A DNA stretch of 64,000 nucleotides from Rheinheimera sp. 4Y26 (GCF_025245835.1 NZ_JAOBWS010000001.1:434001-498000), one strand, 5' to 3'. Numbered from the stretch's first letter, positions 31,512 to 41,956 are shown. Numbers and translations: made by a program. Notes: generated from the sequence alone by a model not told the origin.

Positions 31512-33317
31512 ATGAATTTCAAAAAAGTGGCTCCAATCGCAGCAGCAGTGCTGGCGGCCGTTAGTTATACCCAGGCAGCTCAGGCGTCAGATCGGGTCAT
31601 CCTGCAAGTAGACAATGCCAACAAAGGTATTGTAACCGCATTATCACGCCAGTTAGGCGGTGAAGTGAAACTGGAAGCTGATGGTTTTATCTCTGTTCAG
31701 TTTGAAGGTAAAACTTTTGACGAAATCAAAGGTATTTTAAAGAACCCACATATCAAACTGGTGGAAGAAGACTTTAAACGTACGCCAATGGCGCTGTATA
31801 ACGATGACGCTGGTAACCCGATGCTTGACCAGCTGACACCTTATGCTGTTTATCAGTCTCAGGTAAAGCAAGTGGCATTTAACCTGGGCACAGCACCAAA
31901 AGTTTGTGTGATTGACTCAGGTCTGGATCGCAGCAACATCGACTTCGAATGGGGCAGCATCACAGGTGATAACGACAGCGGCACTGGCAACTGGGACGTG
32001 AACGGTGGTCCACACGGTACGCACGTTGCCGGTACTATTGGCGCAGCCGATAACGGCGTGGGTGTTGTGGGTATGGCACCAGGCGTGCCAATGCACATCA
32101 TCAAAGTATTTAACGCTGAAGGTTGGGGTTATTCTTCAGACCTCGCTTACGCTGCACAAAAATGTAAAGCTGCCGGCGCGAAGATCATCAGCATGAGCTT
32201 AGGCGGTGGCGGTTCAAATACCACTGAATCAAACGCATTCCAGAGTTTTGTCGATGGTGGTGGTTTAGTGGTTGCAGCTGCAGGTAACGACGGTAACAAC
32301 GTTCGTTCATACCCTGCCGGTTACCCTTCAGTGATGATGGTGGGTGCCAACGATGCTAACAACAATATTGCTGATTTCTCTCAGTTCCCAAGCTGTACTT
32401 TAAATCGCACTACAGATGAAAAAATCTGTGTGGAAGTCACAGCTGGTGGTGTTGACACACTGTCAACTTACCCTGCAGGTATGGCAACAGTGGCCAGCCT
32501 GACCACCAACAACGGTGCTTTTGCTTCTTCTGCCATGGAAAACGTTGGCACAGCTTCTGGCTCAACTTTCTTCATGGGCACAGCTGAAACTGTAAACACA
32601 GGCGCAGCCGGTAAAATCTGTGTGATTGACCGTGGTGTGATCTCTTTCCATGACAAAGTGAAAAACTGTCAGACTTCAGGTGGTATCGGTGCCATTCTGA
32701 TCAACAACACCGCCGGTATGTTATACGGCACTCTGGGTGAAGGCACTGCCAACACCACCAGCATCCCTGCAGTAGGTGCAGCTTTTGAAGACCGCGCAGC
32801 TCTGTTAGCGGCCACTTCAGCCACTGTTGCCATTGAAGGTGGTGATTATGGTTATATGAGCGGTACTTCAATGGCAACTCCGGCAGTTTCAGGTGTGGCA
32901 GCTCTGGTATGGTCTAACCACCCAAGCTGTACTGGTCAGCAAATCCGTTCAGCCTTAAAAGCAACGGCGAAAGATGCAGGCGCTGCCGGTAAAGACGTGT
33001 ACTTCGGTTACGGTATTGTGCAGGCCAAAGCCGCGCATGACTACCTGACTGCGCAGGGCTGTGGTGCAACTGGTGGTGGTTCAACAATTACGCTGGCGAC
33101 TACTTCGTACAATAGTAAAGGCAAACGTCGTGTTGACCTGAAATGGGCAAACGCCACTGGCAGTTCTGTGGACGTGATCCGCAATAACGTGAAACTGGTA
33201 ACGACAGCCAACGACGGTTTATACACAGATACACTGTCAGTGCGCGGTACTTACAACTACAAAGTTTGTAACGCCGGTACCACAGTATGTAGCTCTACTC
33301 AGACAGTGGTTTATTAA
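31512..33317 (+). CDS. Secreted subtilisin-like serine protease (S8) with PA domain
   Basis: 601 aa from ATG 31512. A signal peptide (about 1-26, ending AAQAS) and propeptide (about 27-90) precede the S8 domain with Asp135 (VCVIDSGLD), His168 (GGPHGTHVAG) and Ser453 (SGTSMATPAVSG). A protease-associated (PA) domain is inserted between the His and Ser halves (about 300-440, AGKICVIDRGVISFHDKVKN). The last about 80 residues form a fibronectin-III-like beta domain. This resembles extracellular subtilases of marine Alteromonadales. Single-gene unit with its own terminator. Confidence 0.94.
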   Translation: MNFKKVAPIAAAVLAAVSYTQAAQASDRVILQVDNANKGIVTALSRQLGGEVKLEADGFISVQFEGKTFDEIKGILKNPHIKLVEEDFKRTPMALYNDDAGNPMLDQLTPYAVYQSQVKQVAFNLGTAPKVCVIDSGLDRSNIDFEWGSITGDNDSGTGNWDVNGGPHGTHVAGTIGAADNGVGVVGMAPGVPMHIIKVFNAEGWGYSSDLAYAAQKCKAAGAKIISMSLGGGGSNTTESNAFQSFVDGGGLVVAAAGNDGNNVRSYPAGYPSVMMVGANDANNNIADFSQFPSCTLNRTTDEKICVEVTAGGVDTLSTYPAGMATVASLTTNNGAFASSAMENVGTASGSTFFMGTAETVNTGAAGKICVIDRGVISFHDKVKNCQTSGGIGAILINNTAGMLYGTLGEGTANTTSIPAVGAAFEDRAALLAATSATVAIEGGDYGYMSGTSMATPAVSGVAALVWSNHPSCTGQQIRSALKATAKDAGAAGKDVYFGYGIVQAKAAHDYLTAQGCGATGGGSTITLATTSYNSKGKRRVDLKWANATGSSVDVIRNNVKLVTTANDGLYTDTLSVRGTYNYKVCNAGTTVCSSTQTVVY

Positions 33318-33422
33318 TCCCTGTTGAGCTTACCGTGTTTACAAAGAGGGTAAACACCCGCATCACTGCACAACAAATGCTGTAGTGCACCGTGCAGTGA
33401 TGCACCAAGTTGTTGTTAACGT

Positions 33423-33450
33423 AAAGGCAGCCGGTTGGCTGCCTTTTTTT
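33423..33450 (+). terminator. Rho-independent terminator after the PA-domain subtilase
   Basis: AAAGGCAGCC..GGCTGCCTTT stem with loop GGTT and seven T. Confidence 0.85.
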
Positions 33451-33525
33451 ATGCTGACGGGAAAATCAGTTAAGCTGTGTGGCCTTGTCACAGCCGATTG
33501 ATCACAACACAAAGCGGGGAGATGG

Positions 33526-34428
33526 ATGTTCAAAGTATTGTTGGGGGTATCCCGCTGGAATTTTCTGAGTTTAACCTTGCTCACCATCGCTTTGGCAGCA
33601 GTTACCGCAAGGTATCAGGGGGCAGAGGTACAACAGCTGCAACTGGGATTGGTGTTGTTGCTGGCGCTTTGTGCCCATATCTGCGTCAATGCCTTTAATG
33701 AATATTTTGATTTCCGTTCTGGTCTGGATTTGCTGACCAGCCGCACACCTTTTAGTGGTGGCAGCGGTACTTTGCCACAACAGCCAACTTATGCCGGGGT
33801 AGCGCTTTTGCTGGCGCTGGTCACTTTATTATTGGTGATTGGTATTGGGCTATATCTCACCTGGCAGCTGGGCGCGCAGGCATTATGGATTGGTATTCCG
33901 GGCGTGTTGTTGCTGTATAGCTACACCCAATATTTGCAGCGTTCGCCTTTATTATGTTTGTTAGCGCCAGGTGTGGGTTTTGGTGTATTGATGTTTTTAG
34001 GCGCGCTTTGGGCGCTGGGAGCACAACTGACGGCAGGTGCCGGGGTTATCGCTGTTATTTTGCTGCTTTTGTGCAGTAACTTATTGTTGCTGAATCAATT
34101 TCCGGATGTAGAAGCGGATCGTCAGGTGGGCCGGCGACATCTGCCGATAGTGCTGGGGCTGGTGCCGAGCACCAGGTTGTTTGCGGCTTTTTACCTGCTG
34201 CTTTATCTGTTGCTCAGTCTGGCGGTATGGTTTGGGCTTTTGCCCTTGTTATGTCTTGGTATGCTGCTGACCTTGCCGCTATTTGTGCTGCTGTGGCTGC
34301 ATATCAACAATGCTTTAGAGCAAAACACTGATTTAGTGCCGGCTTTGGCGCTGAATGTGCTGCTGGTGCATTTATGTCTTTTATTGTTACTGCTGGCTTT
34401 ATACTGGAGCAAAACCGCTACAGTGTGA
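33526..34428 (+). CDS. UbiA-family prenyltransferase
   Basis: 300 aa with eight or nine membrane helices. Two Asp-rich motifs of the UbiA family are visible: NAFNEYFDFRSGLD (near residues 60-73) and NQFPDVEADRQVGRR (near 188-202). This pattern is closest to MenA-like enzymes that join a prenyl chain to an aromatic acceptor, but the acceptor is not identifiable and no quinone genes are nearby. GGGGAG precedes the ATG. Confidence 0.82.
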   Translation: MFKVLLGVSRWNFLSLTLLTIALAAVTARYQGAEVQQLQLGLVLLLALCAHICVNAFNEYFDFRSGLDLLTSRTPFSGGSGTLPQQPTYAGVALLLALVTLLLVIGIGLYLTWQLGAQALWIGIPGVLLLYSYTQYLQRSPLLCLLAPGVGFGVLMFLGALWALGAQLTAGAGVIAVILLLLCSNLLLLNQFPDVEADRQVGRRHLPIVLGLVPSTRLFAAFYLLLYLLLSLAVWFGLLPLLCLGMLLTLPLFVLLWLHINNALEQNTDLVPALALNVLLVHLCLLLLLLALYWSKTATV

Positions 34429-34431
34429 TAT

Positions 34432-34470
34432 CCGGCCTGCATGGCTGTTATACCATGTGATACAGGCCGG
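34432..34470. repeat. Long inverted repeat between convergent genes
   Basis: CCGGCCTG..CAGGCCGG arms enclose a second CATGG..CCATG pairing. It lies between the UbiA-type gene and rnk and may serve as a bidirectional terminator, although no T-run follows. Confidence 0.5.
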
Positions 34471-34479
34471 CATCTTCAG

Positions 34480-34890
34480 TTAACGGTGCAGATCGCCGGC
34501 TTGTTCCGGCTGATACACAATAGCGTTGATGCGGATCTTCTGCGCCGGATCAGCAGGGGTTGGCCAGGCAATTTCATCGCCAACCGCCAGACCCAGAATA
34601 GCGCTGCCTACAGGTGCCAGCACCGAAATTTTTTCGCCGCTCTGATCCAAATCCTTTGGATACACCAAAGTGAAAGTCTGGGTTTGTGAGGACGAGCCCA
34701 CGCTAAAGCTGACTTTGCTATTCATCGTCACCCGGTCGGGCGGCATTTCAGCAGGTTCAACGATAATAGCCCTTTCCAGTTCCTGTTCCAGCTGCTCCAC
34801 TTCGGGGCTGTGTGGTGGTAACTGGCTCAGCAGATGCTCAAGTCTGGCAATATCAAGGCTGGATAACATAATGTCTGGTTTTGGCTGCAT
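34480..34890 (-). CDS. rnk: Nucleoside diphosphate kinase regulator Rnk (GreA/GreB family)
   Basis: 136 aa. It has a short N-terminal coiled coil (about 8-45) and a GreA/GreB C-terminal FKBP-like domain (about 55-130, ILGLAVGDEIAWPTP). Rnk binds RNA polymerase near the secondary channel but its coiled coil is too short to stimulate cleavage. AGGAG precedes the ATG. Confidence 0.92.
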   Translation of the reverse strand: MQPKPDIMLSSLDIARLEHLLSQLPPHSPEVEQLEQELERAIIVEPAEMPPDRVTMNSKVSFSVGSSSQTQTFTLVYPKDLDQSGEKISVLAPVGSAILGLAVGDEIAWPTPADPAQKIRINAIVYQPEQAGDLHR

Positions 34891-35274
34891 AACAGCTCCT
34901 TTTATTGGTGTTGGTTGAGTTTTTTCAGTTTATGCAACTGCAAATAACTGCAGTATGTGAGTTAAAAATCCGGGAAATTCCTGTATTGCTCACTGGCGTT
35001 GTATTGTTTTTGGTCGTCGGCATTTTGACCGCAACAATAGGGATAAATTCAGGACAGGCCGGCGCTGTCCGAAGCGCCGGCTCAGGCAGGGCAGATAACT
35101 GGCAAGACAGCTAACAAAATAACTGAAGGATAAAACGGGGCTGTGGTTGCCAAAACGCACTCCGGTAGCAGCTGTCATTGATACCGGCACCATAAAACAT
35201 TTAACCGCGCAAGGCAACGTAGTGGCGGAGTGTGCGTCGCCTCAGAGCCATGTTGCGGCCAGCAGTTCACCGCA
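34891..35274. other. Intergenic region between rnk and the chemoreceptor gene
   Basis: 384 bp without a convincing gene. It contains a perfect 8-bp-stem hairpin CCGGCGCT/AGCGCCGG at 35059-35080 with no T-run. A 69-codon frame at 34905-35114 has no ribosome site and was rejected. Confidence 0.35.
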
Positions 35275-36975
35275 TCACAGCTGATAACGTGCCATTTCCT
35301 GTTGCATCTGATCGGCCATCAATTGCAGCTGATGACTGGCGCTGCTTAATTGCTGACTTTGTCCGGCGCTGTGTTCCACCGCACTGGCAATTTTTTCCAT
35401 ATTGCCGCTGATCATGGACGACACTGTGGCCAGTTGTTCGGTGGCGCTTGCCAGCTGATCGTTCACATCAACAATGCTGGTAATAGCGGCGCAGATGCGT
35501 TGCAGCGCAGTGCCTGCTTCATCTGAGCAATAAATAGTGCTTTGGGTGTCTTGTTCGCTGGCTGCCATGGCTTGTACGGCAGTGCCGGCACCCTGGCGGA
35601 TGTCTTCAATTCTTTTGCTGATATCCTGGGTGGAGCTTTGGGAACGGCTGGCCAAAGTCCGTACTTCGTCGGCCACCACGGCAAAACCACGGCCCTGTTC
35701 ACCGGCTCTGGCGGCTTCGATAGCGGCGTTGAGAGCCAGTAAGTTGGTTTGTTCGGCAATACCGCGGATCACGTCTGTGACTGTACCCACAGCTTCACCG
35801 TGGCGGTTCAGTTCGGTAATCAATTCAGCCACATCGTGCAGTTTATGCCCCAGGTGGCTGATGGCATTTTTGGTTTCAGACACCGCCTGTTCGCCATGGG
35901 CCGCTTCGGCAGTGGCGTCGCGGGTGGCCTGAGCTGCAGTTGTGGCGCTGCGCGCCATATCTTCACAGGTTGCCGACATCTGATGCACAGCTGTGGCCAC
36001 CTGAGTAGTCTGATGCATCACATCCTGCAGCGTATGCTGACTTTGGTTGCTGTGCTGCTCCAGCTCCGTCGCCTGAGCGGCCAGCCGGGTCGCCAGTTTG
36101 CGTTGCTGCGCTATCATATTGCCTAATGAAATGGCCAGTTGTTGCAGTGCAAACAATAAACTTTGTGGCTCGGCCTGTTGTTGGTTGTTGAAGCGGAAAT
36201 CGCCGGCCGCCACCTGCTGCACCATGGCAACAGCTGTGGTCACTTCACAACCCAGCAGTTTTAAAATCCAGCGCCGGATAAAAAGCGCCAGGCCCACCGT
36301 CAGCAATAACAACAGCACAATAAGCCCGCCAAGCTGTAACGCAAAACTCTGAAATTCCTGCTCTACATCATCAATATAAATACCGGAGCCGACTAGCCAG
36401 CCCCAGGGTTTAAAGGCGCTGACAAAAGACAATTTTAAATAAAGTTCGCTGCTGACGCCGCCTGTAGCAAGCGGTTTAGGCCATTGATATTCCACAAAAC
36501 CTTTATCAAAACGCTCCACCACCTGCACAGCGCTGCTAAAAAGGTTGGCGTTATCAAGCGGCGCGGTAAAACTGCCATCAAGGTTGCGCATTAAGGTGGC
36601 GCGGTTAAAGCTGTCTTTATTCAGCACTGTGCCGTCCAGCGCCGGTACTGTCGGGTGCATAATCATGCCAGGCAGGGGTTTGCTGAGGTCGTTGATCCAG
36701 ACATATTCAGTGCCGGAATAACGCAAGGCTTTGAGCGCCGCTATAGCTTGTTGTTGTGCTTGCTGCCGGTTGAGCTGGCCTTGCTGTTCCAGCTGGTAAT
36801 AATGCGTCAGCAGCGACTGTGCGCTGTCGACCACAGCCTGTACTTTACTTTCCCGCCCCTGCATCAGGCTGTGTTGTAATGAAGTTAAAGTGACAACAAT
36901 CACCAGCACAAAACCAAAAAAAGTTAATAAGGGTATTAATAACAGCCTGCCACCTACAGTGCTTAAAAATGCCAT
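35275..36975 (-). CDS. Methyl-accepting chemotaxis protein with sCache_2 sensor
   Basis: 566 aa. Membrane helices are at about 10-32 and 202-225; between them lies a single-Cache domain ([32 protein letters not shown]). A HAMP-like linker (about 225-280) leads to the MCP signalling domain with the hairpin tip [18 protein letters not shown]. The C-terminus has no obvious CheR-binding pentapeptide. GGAGGG precedes the ATG. sCache_2 receptors often sense small organic acids; the ligand is unknown here. Confidence 0.94.
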   Translation of the reverse strand: MAFLSTVGGRLLLIPLLTFFGFVLVIVVTLTSLQHSLMQGRESKVQAVVDSAQSLLTHYYQLEQQGQLNRQQAQQQAIAALKALRYSGTEYVWINDLSKPLPGMIMHPTVPALDGTVLNKDSFNRATLMRNLDGSFTAPLDNANLFSSAVQVVERFDKGFVEYQWPKPLATGGVSSELYLKLSFVSAFKPWGWLVGSGIYIDDVEQEFQSFALQLGGLIVLLLLLTVGLALFIRRWILKLLGCEVTTAVAMVQQVAAGDFRFNNQQQAEPQSLLFALQQLAISLGNMIAQQRKLATRLAAQATELEQHSNQSQHTLQDVMHQTTQVATAVHQMSATCEDMARSATTAAQATRDATAEAAHGEQAVSETKNAISHLGHKLHDVAELITELNRHGEAVGTVTDVIRGIAEQTNLLALNAAIEAARAGEQGRGFAVVADEVRTLASRSQSSTQDISKRIEDIRQGAGTAVQAMAASEQDTQSTIYCSDEAGTALQRICAAITSIVDVNDQLASATEQLATVSSMISGNMEKIASAVEHSAGQSQQLSSASHQLQLMADQMQQEMARYQL

Positions 36976-37124
36976 ATCGCCCTCCAGCGCTACTGATTTA
37001 TGCTTTGCAGCACAATCCGGGATCCGGTTAAATCATAGCGGCTTATCATGTTTTTTCCTGTGAGCGCAGCGGGGGGCAAAGGCTCAGGCGGGCTTGGAAT
37101 TGTGTTGCTGTGGGGAATTTAAAT

Positions 37125-37152
37125 AGCAGTAGCAGCTGTTGGTGCTACTGCT
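37125..37152 (-). terminator. Possible terminator after the universal stress protein gene
   Basis: Perfect 10-bp stem AGCAGTAGCA/TGCTACTGCT, 16 bp beyond the usp stop on the minus strand and followed by an AT-rich stretch rather than a clean T-run. Confidence 0.5.
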
Positions 37153-37167
37153 GTGTGATGCTCAATC

Positions 37168-38019
37168 TTAGCGCCCGGGTTTTACAATCAGCACATCATG
37201 ATGCAGATGTTGCAGCACTTTTTCGGCGGTGTTACCCAGCAACAAACCGGACAAACCTGTGCGGCCAATACTGCCCATCACCAGTAATGAGGCTTTGAGT
37301 TTTTTGGTGACTTGCTGAATTTCCTGCTCCACGACACCGGCCTGCAGATGAAGTTGATAATGGGTCAGTTGTTCTGCGTTGGCAAAAGCTTCCAGTTTGG
37401 CCTGTAACGTCGGCGCGGACTTTTCCAGCACTGCGGCACCTGAGGTTAAGTCCAGATCCTGCAACATCGGATTCACCGGTACCACCTGTACCAGATGCAG
37501 AATGGCTTCATTATGTCTGGCAATACGCCAGGCAAACTCGGCAACTTTGCGGTTCAGTTCTTGCTGCACCGGGCTGTCGTTTTGTAAGTCTACGGCCGCT
37601 ACCACAGCTTTATGCTGACGTTGTGGTTTGTCACTCATCAGCAACAGCGGAATATGCAGCGCCCGGATCAGTTGCCAGTCGGTTGGGGTATAAAACAGTT
37701 GTTCGGTTCTGTGACCGGCTTTAATCACCAGATCATAATGTTGGTCAGCACAGAGGTCGCGAACCCAGCTGGTGATATCGTCCTGATGCACGGCAAACAC
37801 TTTATGTGGGGCCTGTGACAGCTGATGGGCCGACAAGGTTTGTTCAACCAGAGCGGCAATGGTGGCGGTGTTGCTGATGCCGGTTTTTTCGACAGTGTCG
37901 TGGCTGATAAAAGCGACAAAATGAAAGCTGGCAGCATTACCTTTCAGTAAAGCAGCCGCTTTATCCAGCATGGGAGCTACATCTTTACTGAAATCCCAGA
38001 TAATCAGTATCTTACGCAT
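37168..38019 (-). CDS. Tandem-domain universal stress protein
   Basis: 283 aa from the ATG at 38019 with AGGAGGT upstream. It has two Usp domains, about 1-140 and 148-283. The second has the ATP-binding pattern G-2x-G-9x-G-N/S in GSIGRTGLSGLLLGNTAE near the C-terminus; the first looks degenerate. This is the UspE-like architecture. Cytoplasmic; stress role inferred from the family only. Confidence 0.88.
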   Translation of the reverse strand: MRKILIIWDFSKDVAPMLDKAAALLKGNAASFHFVAFISHDTVEKTGISNTATIAALVEQTLSAHQLSQAPHKVFAVHQDDITSWVRDLCADQHYDLVIKAGHRTEQLFYTPTDWQLIRALHIPLLLMSDKPQRQHKAVVAAVDLQNDSPVQQELNRKVAEFAWRIARHNEAILHLVQVVPVNPMLQDLDLTSGAAVLEKSAPTLQAKLEAFANAEQLTHYQLHLQAGVVEQEIQQVTKKLKASLLVMGSIGRTGLSGLLLGNTAEKVLQHLHHDVLIVKPGR

Positions 38020-38181
38020 GTTTACCTCCTGATAATTACCCATACCCTAGCCGTTGCAACCTAAGTGGTCAAATTTTGTTCGCCATTATGTGTTGAGATA
38101 TAAGGTCCGTGAAAATGCGATGAAGCCGCAAGCGGTTACTGCTAAATTTAGCGCACGCCCATATAAGCTACAGGAGAAGTG

Positions 38182-39072
38182 ATGCAACATCTTGATCCAG
38201 GCCATACATCTGTCATAAAGATGATGATTGAGCCCCGAATTGCCGATTTGGGTGATTTTTCAGTGCGGCGGTTATTGCCGGTGAAAGAACGAAAAACTAT
38301 CGGCCCCTGGATATTTTTTGACGAAATGGGGCCGGCCGGATTTGCGCCTGGTTCTGGTATTAATGTTCGGCCCCACCCGCATATAGGCCTTGCCACTGTC
38401 ACTTATTTATTTCAGGGCGAAATTTTGCATCGCGATTCACTTGGCAGCTTGCAGCTGATCCAACCTGGTGACATTAACCTGATGGTGGCCGGAAAGGGCA
38501 TAGTGCATTCAGAGCGCGAGCGGCCAGAAGTCACAGCCACCGCCCACAGTCTGCATGGGTTGCAGTTGTGGCTGGCCTTGCCGCTGGCCGATGAAGAAAC
38601 AGACCCGGCTTTTTATCATATTCCGTCGCTCCATATTCCGGCGTTGGATATCAACGGGGTCGCGGTCCGGGTGCTGATGGGCACGGCTTATGGTGTCAGT
38701 TCCCCTGTGCCGGTGTTTTCCAACACTTTGTATCTGGAGGCATTTTTAAAACCTGGTCAGCAGCTGGTATTGCCTCAGGCCGCTGAGCTTGGTTTATATC
38801 TGCTGTCGGGTCAGTTACAGCTGAACGGTCAGCCGTTGCAGCAGCAGGTGCTGGTGGTGCCCGATACAACACAACAGCTGACAGTGACAGCCCAAAAAGA
38901 AGCGCGTATTGCGTTGATTGGCGGAGATGCCATAGGCCAGCGTTTTGTTAACTGGAACTTTGTCTCCAGCAGCAAAGCACGGATTGAACAAGCTAAACAA
39001 GACTGGCAACAGGGCCGTTTTGCCAAAGTGCCCGGCGATGAAACGGAATTTATTCCTTATCCGGTGTCTTAG
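38182..39072 (+). CDS. Pirin family protein
   Basis: 296 aa. It is a bicupin with the metal-binding N-terminal motif RPHPHIGLATVTYLFQGE and HRDSLGS following. Bacterial pirins bind iron and some have quercetinase activity; the role here is unknown. AGGAG lies five bases before ATG 38182; the GTG one codon upstream is less likely. Confidence 0.92.
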   Translation: MQHLDPGHTSVIKMMIEPRIADLGDFSVRRLLPVKERKTIGPWIFFDEMGPAGFAPGSGINVRPHPHIGLATVTYLFQGEILHRDSLGSLQLIQPGDINLMVAGKGIVHSERERPEVTATAHSLHGLQLWLALPLADEETDPAFYHIPSLHIPALDINGVAVRVLMGTAYGVSSPVPVFSNTLYLEAFLKPGQQLVLPQAAELGLYLLSGQLQLNGQPLQQQVLVVPDTTQQLTVTAQKEARIALIGGDAIGQRFVNWNFVSSSKARIEQAKQDWQQGRFAKVPGDETEFIPYPVS

Positions 39073-39178
39073 CGGCAAGTGTGCGCCAAACAAGGTAAAA
39101 TGCTGTTTTTTGCGGTAAAGTTGCAGCGGCATTTTTAGCCGGTGCCTTTTCGCCCACTTTTTTGGCAGGTGTATTGTT

Positions 39179-39406
39179 GTGATAGCCCATAAATATCAAC
39201 CTATCGTTTTTGCCTTTTTTATGGCTTTATTGATGTCTTGCCTGATGTCGCTGGTGATTAGTCTGTTTAATGTCGGGCTGGTCGATAACATCATCCAGAT
39301 TTGGCTGCGTGCCTGGTTGTTTGCTTTTGTGGTGGCTTTTCCGGCAGTGATGCTGGTGGCGCCGTTGGTCAGGCGGCTGGTGGCCCTGGTGGTGAAACCA
39401 CAATAA
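39179..39406 (+). CDS. DUF2798 family small membrane protein
   Basis: 75 aa with a GTG start. Two membrane helices (about 9-30 and 43-64) with the pattern FAFFMALLMSCLMSLVIS and AWLFAFVVAFPAVMLVAPLVRR are characteristic of DUF2798. Function unknown. It lies between pirin and a diguanylate cyclase gene. Confidence 0.78.
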   Translation: MIAHKYQPIVFAFFMALLMSCLMSLVISLFNVGLVDNIIQIWLRAWLFAFVVAFPAVMLVAPLVRRLVALVVKPQ

Positions 39407-39652
39407 AACTGCGGAATAACCTGCCCTGCCGGTGCAGTTGTGGCGCTGTGTTACTAAGGACGGCAGAAAAATTAAAGTGCAATTTTGCCCAATAAACAGA
39501 CCGTTTCCTACTTTAGGAAAGTCTGTTACAGTGAGCCGCTATTTTTGCTTATCAGTGTTGGCTGCCTGCAATCTGTGATCAACACAGCAGCTGCTGCACT
39601 GATGGCTGCCAGCATAATTCAGGATGAATGGGTTCGTTAATACAGGGAGTGT

Positions 39653-40834
39653 GTGGTGGATTCTTTTACCTTACAAGTCGGCTCTGCGCTGGTCAGCGCC
39701 ATTATGATGATCAGCCTGTTTTTGTTATATCGCGCCAGTTCGCGTGAGTTGTGTCTGCTCGACTGGAGTGTTGCCGGCCTGCTGTTTTTCCTGCGAAATT
39801 GCCTGAGTGTGGCATATTTTCTGCCCCAGCTGACCAATCTGGTGTCTGGCGCACTGGTGAATGCGTTATACCTCAGCGCCCATGCTGCCATTCTGGTCGG
39901 GGTGCGCCGCCATCTTGGGCTCTGGCCCGGCTGGCCGCTGGTTGGTGCTCTGGCCATACTGGTGCTTGCGCTGAATCTTATTCCTGCAGTGCAACAGTCG
40001 GTGGCGCTGCGGCTGATGTTGATGTTGCCGCTGGTGCTGCTGTTGTGTCTTGCCACTTTATATACGTTATGGCGGGCGCCTGATCCGCAGATGCGCTCTG
40101 TGTATCTGTTATTGATGGGCATTGAGCTGCTATTTAGCCTGCAGTTACTGGTGAAGATTGTATTGGTGGCGCTGGATCCGGATATGCCGCTGACGCTGGC
40201 CGGCGATGAGTTGCTGCAAACCTCGGGTTATCTCGCCATGTCTGCTTTTATTATGTTAACAACTATGGCCTGTGCGCTGATTGTGATCCGCCGTCAGGAG
40301 CTGGAACTGCGCCGCGCGTCCGATACAGATCCACTGACCGGCTGGTTGAACCGCCGTGCGCTGCAACGTATTGCCAGTCATGAATTTGCCCGTAGTGACA
40401 GAACAGGTCAGCCCTGTGCAATCTTAACTTTTGATATTGACCATTTTAAGAAAATTAACGACAGCTACGGTCATGCGGTGGGTGATGAAGCATTAATCCA
40501 TGTCACCCGCCTGGCGCAGGATGTACTGCGCGGTTACGACTATCTGTTCCGGGTTGGCGGCGAAGAATTTGTCATTCTGCTAACCGACGTCCAAAGTGCG
40601 GAACTCAGTGCAGTCGCGTCCAGACTCAGGCGCAAAGTGCTGAAACAGCCGCTTATGTGCGGGCAGCTGCAAATTCCGGTGACAGTCAGTGTGGGTTATG
40701 CCGAGCGGCAACTGAATGAAGATTGGCAAACTGTTTTAGACAGAGCAGACCGGGCTTTGTATCACGCCAAAGACCATGGTCGCGACAGGGTCAGTTTTTA
40801 TAACGCTCACAATATGCTGGAATGGCTGCGCTGA
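39653..40834 (+). CDS. Membrane-bound diguanylate cyclase (GGDEF)
   Basis: 393 aa with a GTG start after GGGAG. Six or seven membrane helices span residues 1-215, followed by a GGDEF domain (about 225-390). The active-site motif is GGEEF in FRVGGEEFVILL. An RxxD inhibitory site (RGYD) lies exactly five residues upstream, so product inhibition by c-di-GMP is expected. The FDIDHFKKINDSYGHAVGD block is intact, so the enzyme should be active. Confidence 0.93.
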   Translation: MVDSFTLQVGSALVSAIMMISLFLLYRASSRELCLLDWSVAGLLFFLRNCLSVAYFLPQLTNLVSGALVNALYLSAHAAILVGVRRHLGLWPGWPLVGALAILVLALNLIPAVQQSVALRLMLMLPLVLLLCLATLYTLWRAPDPQMRSVYLLLMGIELLFSLQLLVKIVLVALDPDMPLTLAGDELLQTSGYLAMSAFIMLTTMACALIVIRRQELELRRASDTDPLTGWLNRRALQRIASHEFARSDRTGQPCAILTFDIDHFKKINDSYGHAVGDEALIHVTRLAQDVLRGYDYLFRVGGEEFVILLTDVQSAELSAVASRLRRKVLKQPLMCGQLQIPVTVSVGYAERQLNEDWQTVLDRADRALYHAKDHGRDRVSFYNAHNMLEWLR

Positions 40835-41071
40835 TACTCAGCCTTTTGCATAAAAACAGCAGCGATTGCACTTTTAGCAGCGATCCTGCTCGTGCAGGCA
40901 ATGCCGCTAACCCTTGCTGTAGCGGGTAAAAGTTTTTATATTGCTGCGGTTTGTGTTTTGCCACAATGGCGCACTCATATAAAGATTCAGATAAAAACTT
41001 AGAATAAACATCAGGATAATGCTGCATTTTGCTATTGGGTAGCAGTTGTGGTTGTCGGAACAGGGATTGTC

Positions 41072-41890
41072 ATGCGGTATTGTGGGCTGTTGGTTTTAGG
41101 GTTGTTGGGTTCAGCGGGTGTGCCGGGCTCTGAGCGCCAGTTTAGTGTGAATGAATGTGCAGCGCTTGAAGCGGAGCGGGTGGCCATTCAGGCCAAAATG
41201 CGCAGTGGTTATGATGTCAGCGAATATAACTTTCTCAATGGCCGCGAGCTGAAGTTATTTCAGTTACAGGCCCGTCATTGTGTGCATCCGATCCCGGATG
41301 AGCAGGCGGCGGCAGCTTATCTGGCGCCACATAAAACGCAGCGGCAGCAACCAAGCCCAATTCGTGACGAATTCCCGCTGATGCAGGCCAATAATGCAGT
41401 TTTTGCCGGGGCTATGGCCAAAGCCTGGGATAATTTTTATCAGATGCCGGTGCAGTGCAGGGTACATCAGCAAAGTGCAGAAGATTTTGTATTTTGTGCT
41501 GAAGATAAATTGCGTCAGCGTCAGGCCTTTTTGGAGCAATGGCAGCAAACACAATCGGGCACTGAGCTTGCCGGTACAGCAGCACAGAGTTTGCAAAACA
41601 CCGGGTCGCAGCAAGCCGGTCGCAGCGGATTTCAGCCACAGAACGCCGCTGATAGGCCGTCCTATCTGGCTGAGCGCAGTCTGAACCTAAATCAGACGTT
41701 GTCACCACAGTCGCAGCACAGACAAGACGGAGCTGTGGCTGAGTTAAAACCACAGTCAGGCACTTATCGCGAACCTGTGATGACACCACTACAAATAAAT
41801 AATTCTGCCCAATTGCAGCAGTTCAGTGGTCTGGGACTGGGCGCTTTAGTGATGTTTTTATGGATGAGCTGGTGGTTGTGGCGCCGTTAA
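41072..41890 (+). CDS. Hypothetical envelope protein, Gln-rich with C-terminal anchor
   Basis: 272 aa from ATG 41072. A signal peptide (about 1-21) precedes a region with paired cysteines (NECAALEAERVAIQAKMRSG, later ARHCVHP, VQCRVH and VFCAED), a Gln/Ser-rich low-complexity stretch (about 160-240) and a C-terminal helix ALVMFLWMSWWLWRR. I do not recognise the family. The frame also opens at 41048. Confidence 0.55.
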   Translation: MRYCGLLVLGLLGSAGVPGSERQFSVNECAALEAERVAIQAKMRSGYDVSEYNFLNGRELKLFQLQARHCVHPIPDEQAAAAYLAPHKTQRQQPSPIRDEFPLMQANNAVFAGAMAKAWDNFYQMPVQCRVHQQSAEDFVFCAEDKLRQRQAFLEQWQQTQSGTELAGTAAQSLQNTGSQQAGRSGFQPQNAADRPSYLAERSLNLNQTLSPQSQHRQDGAVAELKPQSGTYREPVMTPLQINNSAQLQQFSGLGLGALVMFLWMSWWLWRR

Positions 41891-41956
41891 CCAAGCCTAA
41901 AACTGAGCTTGAACGAGCTATGGCTTAGTTTGCTGCCTGTGACCAGCGGACAAAAA

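Noticed and set aside
35059-35080. Perfect 8-bp-stem hairpin as terminator of the chemoreceptor gene
   Set aside because: It is about 200 bp beyond the stop and has no T-run on either strand.
34905-35114. 69-codon hydrophobic frame between rnk and the chemoreceptor gene
   Set aside because: No ribosome site, weak protein character, and it covers a strong hairpin.
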